Source: Pseudonocardia humida
GTDB lineage: Bacteria; Actinomycetota; Actinomycetes; Mycobacteriales; Pseudonocardiaceae
Reading direction: 5' to 3'
Assembly (NCBI RefSeq): GCF_023898865.1
Contig: NZ_JAGSOV010000039.1
Coordinates: forward strand, 62,001 to 126,000
Length of the DNA: 64,000 bases
In this document: piece by piece, positions 26,618 to 37,000 of the stretch
Numbering within the stretch: the first letter of the stretch is position 1
How the letters are laid out: each line of letters opens with the position of its first letter
Notes under the pieces: generated by a model
Told to the model about the DNA's origin: nothing
Database searches by the model: none
What the model saw: only the letters and a program-made list of their open reading frames with translations
Position numbers and translations under genes: made by a program

Positions 26618-26654
26618 TTCACCGGATCGGCCTATTTAGGGTAGGCTAAGTGAA
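26618..26654 (+). promoter_or_regulatory. Iron box and promoter of the siderophore operon
   Basis: TTAGGGTAGGCTAAGTGAA (26636-26654) matches 15 of 19 positions of the remembered IdeR/DmdR iron box TTAGGTTAGGCTAACCTAA. TTCACC (26618-26623) and TAGGCT (26642-26647), 18 bp apart, fit as -35 and -10, so iron-bound repressor would cover the -10. This implies transcription of the biosynthetic genes under iron starvation. The consensus is established; binding here is inferred. Confidence 0.75.
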
Positions 26655-26704
26655 GCTTACGGTGGGGGAGTCCAGAGGCCGTGGAATCGGGGGAGCTCTC
26701 AGTC

Positions 26705-26929
26705 GTGAATCCGTTCGACGATGACTCGGGTGAGTTCCTGGGATTGCGCAACTCCGAGGGGCAGTATTCGCTGTGGCCGGCTTTCGCAGCTGTTCCCGAC
26801 GGGTGGACGGTGGTAGTCGGGCCGGCGTCTCGAGCTGCGGTGCTAGCGTTCATCGAGGAGTCCTGGGTGGACATGCGGCCGCGGAGTCTGGCAGCGGTGC
26901 TCGACGCCGGAAATGGCGTCGACGCCTGA
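26705..26929 (+). CDS. MbtH-like NRPS accessory protein
   Basis: A 74-aa MbtH-family protein, which binds adenylation domains and keeps them soluble and active. The family signature is intact: [10 protein letters not shown] at the start, [11 protein letters not shown] (the NxExQxSxWP motif) and [17 protein letters not shown] 26705 fits the usual MbtH N-terminus and has GGGGGAG upstream; GTG 26681 would add eight residues. It is the first gene after the iron box and probably serves the adenylation domains of the three NRPS proteins downstream. Confidence 0.92.
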   Translation: MNPFDDDSGEFLGLRNSEGQYSLWPAFAAVPDGWTVVVGPASRAAVLAFIEESWVDMRPRSLAAVLDAGNGVDA

Positions 26930-26995
26930 CCGACGGTTCGTGCGTTCGGCCTCGAAGGGTCGACGGAAACAATTCTCTCGGGAGCGGAGTGCGTC

Positions 26996-27952
26996 TTGCG
27001 CGTCGTGGCGTTCGGTTACATGACCTGGGGGCGTCGGACGATCGAGGCGGTGCTCGACGCCGGGCACAAGGTCGCGCTGATCGTGACCCACCCGCAGAGC
27101 GACAACGCCTACGAGAAGATCTTCAACGAGTCCGTGGCGGAACTGGCCGACGAGCGCGGGATCCCGCTGCTGGTCCGCAACCGGGCGGGCGACGCCGAGG
27201 TCCGGGAGGCCGTGCGGGCCGCCGAGGCGGACGTGGCGGTGGTGTCGAACTGGCGGACCTGGCTGCCCCCGGAGGTGTACTCCATCCCCCGGCTCGGCAC
27301 CCTGAACGTGCACGACGCACTGCTGCCGGCCTACGCCGGGTTCGCCCCGCTGAACTGGGCGCTGATCAACGACGAGCCCGAGGTCGGGGTCACCGCGCAC
27401 ATGATGGACGCCGAGTTCGACGCCGGCGACATCGTCCTGCAGCGGGCCACCCCGGTGTCGGACTCCGACGTCATCACCGACCTGTTCGACCGCACCCTGG
27501 CGATGTTCGGACCGATCACCGTCGACGCGCTGGCCCTGCTCGCCTCCGGGCGCACCGACTGGACCCCGCAGGACCGGCGGGCGGCCTCCTACTTCCACCG
27601 GCGCACCGACGAGGACAACCGGATGGACTGGACCTGGTCGGCGCGTGAGCTGTTCAACCTGGTCCGCGCGCAGGCCGACCCGTACCCGAACGCCTACTGC
27701 TACCAGGGCACCCGGCGTCTGCGGGTGCTCAAGGCGAGGGTGACCGACCAGCCCTACGGCGGCACCCCCGGGCGGATCTTCATCCGGCGCGGCACGGGGG
27801 TGGTGGTCGTCGCCGGGGCGCAGGCCCGCCGCGGCCGCAGCCCGGGGCTGCTCGTCGAGCGGGTCCGCCTCGACGACGGCCGCGACGTCGACGCCCTCGA
27901 CCACTTCACCCGCATGGGCGGCTACCTGACCTCCCACCCGGTGGCGGACTGA
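26996..27952 (+). CDS. N5-hydroxyornithine formyltransferase
   Basis: A 318-aa protein related to methionyl-tRNA formyltransferase. The formyl-tetrahydrofolate transferase core shows [21 protein letters not shown] (Asn104, His106) and, later, the conserved [14 protein letters not shown] aspartate. In hydroxamate siderophore pathways (CchA-type) this enzyme formylates N5-hydroxyornithine. Here it is between mbtH and NRPS genes whose adenylation codes match hydroxyornithine derivatives, and an ornithine monooxygenase lies downstream, so the assignment is well supported. TTG 26996 follows GGAGCGGAG. Confidence 0.88.
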   Translation: MRVVAFGYMTWGRRTIEAVLDAGHKVALIVTHPQSDNAYEKIFNESVAELADERGIPLLVRNRAGDAEVREAVRAAEADVAVVSNWRTWLPPEVYSIPRLGTLNVHDALLPAYAGFAPLNWALINDEPEVGVTAHMMDAEFDAGDIVLQRATPVSDSDVITDLFDRTLAMFGPITVDALALLASGRTDWTPQDRRAASYFHRRTDEDNRMDWTWSARELFNLVRAQADPYPNAYCYQGTRRLRVLKARVTDQPYGGTPGRIFIRRGTGVVVVAGAQARRGRSPGLLVERVRLDDGRDVDALDHFTRMGGYLTSHPVAD

Positions 27953-27981
27953 CCCCTTCCGCCGGACAGCGCCCGCCGCAA

Positions 27982-28001
27982 CCGGTGCCCCCCGGCACCG
28001 G
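27982..28001 (+). promoter_or_regulatory. Stable hairpin between formyltransferase and NRPS genes
   Basis: CCGGTGCC and GGCACCGG form a perfect 8-bp stem around a 4-base loop within the 121-bp gap. There is no T-run. It could be a partial terminator or an RNA-processing/stability element that tunes NRPS expression relative to the two small upstream genes. Confidence 0.4.
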
Positions 28002-28073
28002 GCGTCCCGGCGCGCCCCGCCCCCACCCGCCATCGCCGCGCCCGTCGGGCGCCCGAGGGAGATCCCTGCTGCC

Positions 28074-31000
28074 ATGACCGCGAGCCCGAGCCTCGACGAC
28101 GTCCTGCCGCTGACCCCGCTGCAGGAGGGCCTGCTCTTCCACCACCGGCTCGACGACGCCGCCGACACCGACGTCTACACCGTCCTCACCGTCGTCGAGC
28201 TGACCGGGCCGGCGGACCCCGGATCGCTGCGCGCGGCGGTGTCCCGGCTGGCCGGGCGGCACGCCGTGCTGCGCTCGTGCTTCCTCGCCGAGGACGGCGA
28301 CGACCCGGTGCAGGTGGTGTTGCGCGCCGTCGAACCGGTGTGGCGGGAGGTCGACCTGTCCGCCGCGCCCGCCGCCGAGCGGGACGCGGCGCTGGAGCGG
28401 CTGCTCGACCGGGAGCGGGCCACCCGGTTCGACCTGGCGCAGGCCCCGCTGTGGCGGTGCGTGCTGGTCCGGCTCGGGCCGGACGTGTACCGGCTCGTGC
28501 TGGCCAGCCACCACATCCTGGTCGACGGCTGGTCCACCCAGCTGCTCGTGGCCGACCTCGTCGCGCTGTGCCGGGGCGAGGCCGCGGCGATCGGGCACCG
28601 CCCGTACCGGGACTACGCCCGGTGGGCCGCGGAGCAGGACCGGGCCGCAGCGCTGGCCGCCTGGAGCGGCGCGCTCGACGGCCTGCCCGGGCCGTTCCTG
28701 CTGGCCGGGCCGGGCGCCGGTGGGGCCCCCGAGCTGCCGGCGGACATCGACATCACGCTGCCCGACGCCGTGCAGGACGGGATCGAGGCCCTGCGCCGCA
28801 CCGTCGGCGTCACCCCCAACACCGTCGTGCAGGCCGCCTGGGGGCTGCTGCTGGGCGGCGAGCTGGGCGGCGACGACGTCGTGTTCGGCACGACCGTCGC
28901 GGGCCGCCCGCCCGAGGTGCCCGGCAGCGGGTCGCTGGTCGGCATGTTCGTCAACACGCTGCCCGTGCGGGTGCGGCTGCACCCCGCCGAGGCGGTGGGG
29001 GAGCTGCTCGCGCGGCTGCAGCACGAGCAGGCCCGGCTGCTGGAGCACCAGCACGTCGGGCTGGCCGCCGTCCAGCGCGCGGTCGGGGTGCGGGAGCTGT
29101 TCGACACGCTGGTGGTCTTCGAGAGCTACCCGCCCGCGGTGGACCGGCCGGGCGCGGGCCGGATCCGGCTGGCCGGCGTGCGGATCGAGGACGCCACGCA
29201 CTACCCGGTGGCGCTGGTGGCCGCGCCGGCCGGGCGCGGCATCGCGCTGCGGCTGCGCCACCAGCCCGGCCGGGTCGACCCGGCGCGCGCCGGGCTGCTC
29301 GCCCGGCGGCTGGTGCGGATCCTCACCCAGGTCGTGACCGACCCGGCCGTCCCGGTCGGCCGGCTGGACCGCCTCACCGCCGACGAACGCCGGCGGGTCG
29401 TGCACGACTGGAACGTCACCGCCGCCCCCGCCCCGGCGCGCACGGTGCCGGAGCTGTTCGCCGCACAGGCCCGCCGGGCGCCGCGGGCCCGGGCCGTGGT
29501 CGACGGCGGGCGGCAGCTGACCTACCGCGAGCTCGACCTGCGCTCCGGGCAGCTCGCCGCCCGGCTGCGCCGGCAGGGCGCGGGACCGGAGGCGGTCGTG
29601 GCGCTGCTGCTCCCGCGCGGCGCGGAGCTGGTGGTCGCGGCGCTGGCCGCGCTGCGCGCCGGCGCGGTGTTCGTGCCCGTCGACCCGGACTGGCCGCCTG
29701 CCCGCCGCGACCAGGTGCTGGCCGCGGCCGGCGCCGTCGCGGTGCTGACCGGGCCGGCGCGCCCGGCGGTGCCCGACCGGCCGGTGCTCGTCGTCGACCT
29801 GGGCGACTGGGCCTTCGACGACGAGCGCGTGGCCGGCGACCCGCCGCTGGAGGGAGCCCGGCTCGCCTACGTGATGTTCACCTCCGGGTCGACCGGGACG
29901 CCCAAGGGCGCGATGCTGCGCCACGACGCCATCGCCGAACGGCTCGTGTGGCAGACCGGCCTGCTGGGCTTCGGCCCCGACGACGCGGCCCTGTTCAAGG
30001 CGCCCACCACGTTCGACATCTCGGTCAACGAGTACCTGCTGCCGCTGGTGGCCGGGGGCGCGGTGGTGGTGGCCGCGCCGGGCACCGAGCGTGACCCGTC
30101 GGCGCTGCTGGAGCTGGTGCGCGCAGGCGGGGTCACCTTCACCTACCTGGTCCCGTCGATGCTCGACGCGATGCTGGCCCTGCCCGGTGCGGGCGAGGTC
30201 CTGCCCGCGGTGCGGCACGTCTGGTGCGGTGGCGAGGTGCTCACCCCGGAGCTGTTCGAGCGCTTCCGGGCGCTGAGCCGGGCCACGATGTACCACGGCT
30301 ACGGGCCGGCGGAGACCACGATCGGCGTGTCGCACGTGGTGTACCGCGAGGGCGGGCGCCGGATGCGCACCTCGATCGGGCGGCCCAACCCGAACACCCG
30401 GCTGCACGTGCTCGACGGCTGGCTGCGCCCCGTCCCGCCGGGCGTCGACGGCGAGCTGTACGTGGCCGGGTCGCTGCTGGGCCGCGGCTACGTCGGCGAC
30501 CCCGCCGGCACGGCGGCCCGGTTCGTCGCCGACCCGTTCGGCCCACCCGGCACCCGGCTCTACCGCACCGGCGACATCGTGCGCTGGGCCGGGGACGGAA
30601 CCCTGGAGTTCGTCGGCCGCGCCGACAACCAGGTCAAGGTCGGCGGGATGCGACTGGAGCTGGAGGAGGTCGAGGTCGCGCTGGCCGCGAGCCCGGCGGT
30701 GGCCGCCGCCGTGGCCAGCGCCCCGGTCGGCCCGACCGGGCAGCGCCGGCTCGTCGCGCACGTGGTGCTGCAGGCCGGGGCCACGGTCGCCGAGGTCGAG
30801 GACTGGGCGCGCTCGGCGCTGCCGGCCTACATGGTGCCGTCGGCGACCGTCGTGCTCGACGCGCTGCCGATGACCCCGAGCGGCAAGCTCGACCGGCGCG
30901 CGCTGCCCGAGCCGCGGCACACCGCGTCCGGGCGCGCGCCGGGCGCGCCGGTCGAGGAGATCCTGGCCGGGCTGGTCGCCGACCTGCTCGGCGTGCCCGC

Positions 31001-34000
31001 GGTGGGCGCCGACGACGACTTCTTCGCCGCCGGCGGCGACTCGCTGCTGGTCACCCGGCTGGTCGGGCGGGTGCGCGCCGTGCTGGAGGCCGACCTGTCG
31101 ATCCGGCAGGTCTTCGCCGCGCCGACGGTCGCCGGGATGGCCGCGGCGCTGGCCGGCGAGCGCCCGAAGCGGACCCGGCTGCAGCGGGGTGCGCCGGCCC
31201 CGGCCGGCGCGGCCGTCGAGGCGCCGATGTCGCACGCCCAGCAGCGGCTGTGGTTCCTCGACCGGCTCGACGGCCCGGGCACGGCCTACACCATCCCGAT
31301 CGCCTTCGACGTCGACGGCCCGCTGGACCTGGCCGCGCTGCGGCTGGCCTTCGGCGACCTGGTCGCCCGGCACGAACCGCTGCGCACCCTGCTCGACGAC
31401 CGCGACGGGACCGGTGTGCAGGTGGTCGCCCCGCCCACCGGCGTCCCGATCGAGGTCGTCGACGTCGACCCGGCGCCGGAGGCCGTGCAGCGGGCGGTCG
31501 CCCGGGCCGCGGGGCGGGCGTTCGACCTGGCGGCCGAGCCGCCCCTGCGGATCACCGTGCTGCGGCTGTCCCCGGACCGCGCCGTACTGGTCGTGCTGCT
31601 GCACCACGTGGCCGCCGACGAGGGCTCGGTCGGCCCGCTGTTCACCGACCTCGCCGCGGCCTACCGGGCCCGCGCCGCGGGGCGCGACCCCGCCCTGCCC
31701 CCGCCGCCGGTGCACTACCGCGACTACGCGGTGTGGCAGCGCGCGCTGGTGGACGAGGCGGGCGAGGAGTTCCGCGCCGGGCTGGACTTCTGGCGGGCGG
31801 CGCTGCGCGACCTCCCGGCCGAGATGGCGCTGCCCACCCCGGTCCCGGTCCCGGCCGAGCGCAGCGGGGCAGGCGGCCACGTGCTCCAGCGGCTCCCCGA
31901 GGAGGTCGCCACGGGCCTGCGCCGGCTGGCCCGGGCGAGCGCGGCGACCGGGTTCATGGTCGTGCACGCGGCGCTCGCGGCGCTGCTGGCCCGGTCGGGC
32001 GCCGGCCCGGACGTCGTCGTGGGCAGCCCGGTGTCGGGCCGCGACGACCCCGCCCTCGACGAGCTGGTCGGCTTCTTCGTCAACACCCTCGTGCTGCGGG
32101 CCGACGTCTCGGGCGACCCGACGTTCCGCGAGCTGCTCGCCCGCGTCCGGGCCGCCGACCTGGCCGCCTACGCCCACCAGGACGTGCCCTTCGACCGGGT
32201 CGTCGACGCCGTGGCCGCGGACCGCGGCACCGGGCGCTCCCCGCTGTTCCGGGTCCTGCTGGCCTACGAGCGCCCGCCCGCGCTCGCCCCGCAGCTGGGC
32301 GGGCTGGCCGTGGCGCCCCGCCCGGTGCCGATCACCGCGGCGAAGTTCGACCTGACGGTCACGGTCACCGAGCAGCCGACGGGGGAGCTGGACCTGCGCG
32401 TCGAGTACGCCCGGGACCTGTTCGACGCCGACGCCGCGGCCGCGTTCGCCGGGCGGCTGGCCCGGCTGCTCGGCGCCGCGGTCGCCGACCCCGACCGGCC
32501 CGTGCGCGCGCTGCCCGTGCTGCTGCCCGGCGAGGAGCCCGCCGTCGCCGCGGCGCCCGTGCCGCAGCCGGCGACCGTGCCGGACCGGATCCGGGCGGTC
32601 GCCCGGCTGGTCCCGGACGCCGTCGCGGTCGAGGGCGCCGACGGGGCGCTGACCTACGCGCGACTGCTGGCCCGGGCCGATGAGCTGGCCGGGCGGCTGC
32701 GCTCCGCCGGGGTCGGCCGCGGCGACGTCGTGGGGCTCGCGCTGCCGCGCGACACCGGCCTGGTGGTCGCCGTGCTGGGCGTCTGGGCGGCGGGGGCGGC
32801 CTACCTGCCGCTGGACCCCGGCCACCCGCTGGAGCGCACCGCGTTCGTGCTCGCCGACGCCGCCCCGGCCGTCGTGCTCACCACCCGGGCCCTGCAGGAC
32901 CGGCTGCCCGCGACGCCGGAGCGGATCCTGCTGGACGACGCCGACGGGGCGACCGGCTGTGTCGACGGCTGTGTCGACGCCGGTGCCGACGGTCGCGACG
33001 TCGCCTACGTCATCCACACCTCCGGGTCGACCGGCCGACCCAAGGGCGTCGTGGTCAGCCACGCCAACCTGGCCGCGTTCGCCGACTGGCTGGACCCGGT
33101 GCTCGGACCCGGCCAGCCCGACCGGGTCGTGCTCAGCACCTCGCTGAGCTTCGACGTCTCGCTGCTGGAACTGGTCGGCGCGCTGACCCGGGGCGCCCGG
33201 TTGAGCGTGGTCGAGGACGCCGGCGCGCTGGGTGGGCCCGGCGTCGCCGAGGGCGCGTTCGTCAGCACCGTGCCCAGCCTGATGACCGCGCTGCTCGACG
33301 GCGGCCACGACGTGCGCCCGGGCGTGCTCGCCCTCGGCGGGGAGGCGTTCCCCGCGGCGCTGCTGGACGAGGTCGGCGCCCTCGTCGGGAACCGGCCGGT
33401 CTGGAACTTCTACGGACCGACCGAAGCGACCGTGTACGCGACGGTGCACCGCGCCCGACCGGGCACGGGCTCGGGTCCGCTGGTGCCGATCGGGCTGCCG
33501 CGCGGCGCCACGACGGCGCACGTCCTGGACCGGTGGCTGGCCCCGGTGCCGCCGGACGTGCCCGGCGAGCTGTACCTGGGCGGGCCGCAGGTCGCCCAGG
33601 GCTACCTGGGGCGGCCGGGGCTGACCGCGACCCGCTTCGTCGCCGACCCGTTCGGGGCGCCCGGCGCGCGGCTCTACCGCACCGGCGACGTGGCGCTGCG
33701 CCGCCGCGACGGCACCCTGGAGTTCCTCGGCCGGGTCGACGACCAGGTCAAGGTGCGCGGGCACCGGATCGAGCCGGCCGAGGTCGAGCGCGTCCTGGAG
33801 GGCCACCCGGCCGTCGCGCGGGCGATCGTCGTGGCCCGCGCGGACGGCCCCGGCGGGCTGCGGCTGGTCGGTTACGTCGCCGGCCCGGCGGGCCGCGCCC
33901 CCGACGCCGACGCGCTCGCCGCGGTCCGGGACGCGGCCGCGGCGCTGCTGCCGGACTACATGGTGCCGGCGGTCCTGGTCGGGCTCGACCGGATCCCGCT

Positions 34001-37000
34001 GTCGGCCAACGGCAAGGTCGACCGCGCGGCGCTGCCCGCCCCCGACGGACCGGGCGCGCCCACCCCGCGGGCGGACCGGCAGCCCCGCACGGCCGCCGAG
34101 CGCGTCCTGGCCGGGATCGTCGCCGAGGTCGTCGGCGTGCCCGCGGTCGGCGTCGACGACGACTTCTTCGCCCTCGGCGGGGACAGCATCCTGTCGATCC
34201 AGCTGGTCGGGCGGGCGCGGTCGGCGGGGCTGCAGCTGAGCCCGCGCGACGTGTTCACCCGGCGCACGGTGGCCGCGCTCGCCGCGGCGGCCGGTCCGCC
34301 GTCGGCGCACTCCGGGGAACCGGCGGCGTCCGCGGTCGGCACCGTGCCGCTGACGCCGATCATGCGCGAGCTGGTCGCGGCCGGCCCGGTCCCGGCCGGG
34401 TACACGCAGCAGCTCGTCGTCGCCACGCCGGCGGGACTGACCCGGGAGGCGCTGGATGCGGCACTGGCCGCACTCCTGGTCGCCCACGACGTGCTGCGCG
34501 CACGGCTCGTCGCCGACCGCGGCGTGCTCGACGTCCCGCCGCCCGCCGCCGGGGAGGCGGTCCTGGAACGGATCGGTGCGGAGCCCGGTGACCTCGCCGC
34601 GGCGGTCGTCGAGGCGGCGGCCCGGGCCCGCGACCGGATCGACCCGGCGGCCGGCCGGATGCTCGCCGGCGTCTGGCTGGACCGCGCCGGCGCCCCGGGA
34701 CGCCTCGTGCTCGTGGCCCACCACCTGGTCGTCGACGCGGCCTCGTGGCGGATCCTGGTCGACGACCTGGCCGCCGCGGTCGAGCGGGGCGCCCGCGTCG
34801 AGCGGGCGGGCACCTCCTTCCGCGGCTGGGCCCGCGCCCTGCACGCCGCGGCCGCCGGACCGCGGGTGGTGGCCGGCCTCGACCACTGGCGCCGCGTCCT
34901 GGGCTCCGCCGAGCGGTTCCTGTCGCCCGGCCCGGTGGACCGGCGCGCGGTCGCCGGCCGGCTCACCCGGACGCTGCCCGTCGACGCCACGGCCGCGGTG
35001 CTCACGACGCTGCCCGAGCGGGTGCACGCCGGCCCCGACGACGTCCTGCTCGCCGGGCTCGCGCTGGCCGCCGCGGCCGGCGGGCGGCGCGCGCTCGTCG
35101 TCGCCCGGGAGGGCCACGGCCGCGACGAGGAGCTGGTGGCGGGCGCGGCGCTGTCGCGCGCCGTCGGGTGGTTCACCGCCGTGCACCCGGTCCGGCTCGA
35201 CGTGTCCGATGTGGACGTCACCGACGCGCTGGCCGGCGGATCGGCGGCGCGCCGGGCGGTGACCGGGGTGAAGGAGGCGCTGCGCGCCGCGCCCGCCGGC
35301 ACCGGCTACGGGCTGCTGCGCCACCTGGTCGGCGCGCTCGACGGGCTCGACGAACCGGAGATCCTGGTCAACTACCTGGGGCGGACCACCGCCTCGACGC
35401 GGGCCTGGGCGCCCGCCCCGGAGAACGCGGCGCTCGCGGCCGCCGCACCCGCCGTGCTCACCCACCCGGTGGAGGTCGGCGCCGTCGCCGTGGACGCCGG
35501 GCGCGGCGCCGAACTGGAGATCACCTGGACCTGGGCCGAGGGCGTCGACGCGGCCGGCGTCGAACGCCTGGCCGACGGCTGGCTGCGGGCGCTGGGCGCG
35601 CTGGCCCGCCACGCCGCCGCCGCACCGACCGGGCACACCCCGTCGGACCTGCTGGTCCGCGGGCTCACACAGGACGAGGTCGACGAGCTCGACCGGCGCC
35701 ACCCCGGGCTGCGCGATGTCTGGCCGCTCACCCCGCTGCAGGAGGGCCTGCTCTTCCACGCCGAGCTCGCCGCCGCCCGCGGCCCCGACGAGCCCGACGT
35801 CTACCACCTCCAGGTGACCGCCGAGCTGCACGGCGTGGACCCCGCGCGGCTGCGCGCCGCGGCCGGGACCGTGCTCGCCCGCCACCCGCAGCTCACCGCG
35901 GTCTTCCCCCGCCGCCCCGGCGGCGACGCCGTGCAGGTCGTGCCCCGGCCGGGGCCCGTCCCCTGGCGAGAGGTCGACGTCCGCGGGGCCGACGACCCCG
36001 ACGGCGAGTGCGCCCGGCTGCTCGACGAGCAGCGGCTGCGCCGCTTCGCCCTCGCCGGCCCGGACCCGCTGCTGCGGCTGCTGCTGGCCCGCCTCGACGA
36101 CGGGCGGCACGTCCTGGCCCTCACCGCCCACCACCTCGTGCTGGACGGGTGGTCGGTGGCGCTGCTGCTCGGCGACCTGCTCGACGCCTACGCCGCCGGC
36201 CCGGACGCGCCGCCGCCCACCTCCGCGGCGCCCTACCGGGAGCACCTGGCCCGGCTGGCCGGGGCGGACCGGGGTGCCGCGGTCGCCGCGTGGCGCGCCG
36301 CCCTGCACGGCGTGGAGGAGAACAGCCTGCTCAGCCCGGGCGCGCCGGCCGGGGTCGCCCTGCCGGTCCGGTCCACCCGGGCGCTGCCCGACGGGGTGCG
36401 AGCGGCTGCGCGCCGGGCCGGGGTGACGGTCGCGGTCCTGCTGCACACGGCGTGGGGGTTGACGCTGGCCCGCTCGCTCGGGCGCGACGACGTGGTGTTC
36501 GGGTCGACGGTCTCCGGCCGGGCGCCGGGGGCCGGGGCGACGATCGGGCTGCTGGCCACCACCGTGCCCGTGCGGGTGCGGCTGCGCGCCGCGGAACCGG
36601 TGGACGCGCTGCTGCGCCGCGTGCAGGACGAGCAGGCCGCCCTGCTCGACCACCAGCAGGTCGGCCCGGCCGACGTCGGGGCGGGGCAGGGTCGCGCCTC
36701 GGACCTGTTCGACACCCTCGTGGTGGTCGAGAACTACCCCGTCGACCAGGACCGGATCGCGGCCGTGGCGGCCCGGTCGGGGCTGCGGATCGGCGCGGTC
36801 CGCACGGCCGACGCCACGCACTACCCGCTGGCCGTGGTCTTCGAGGGCACCGACGGCGCCGACCCCCGGGTGACGCTGGCCCGCCGGCCGGGGGCCGTCG
36901 ACGCCGACCTGGCGGCTGTGCTGGCCGACCGGCTCGACACCGTGCTGCGCGCCCTGATCGGGGAGCCGCGCACGCCCGTCGGCGCCATTGGGGCGCTCGG

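Noticed and set aside
32940-32985. Short repeats of GTGTCGACG-like sequence in the A2 domain, considered as a recombination site
   Set aside because: They encode a variable loop (CVDGCVDAG) inside an intact reading frame; an ordinary local duplication is enough to explain them.
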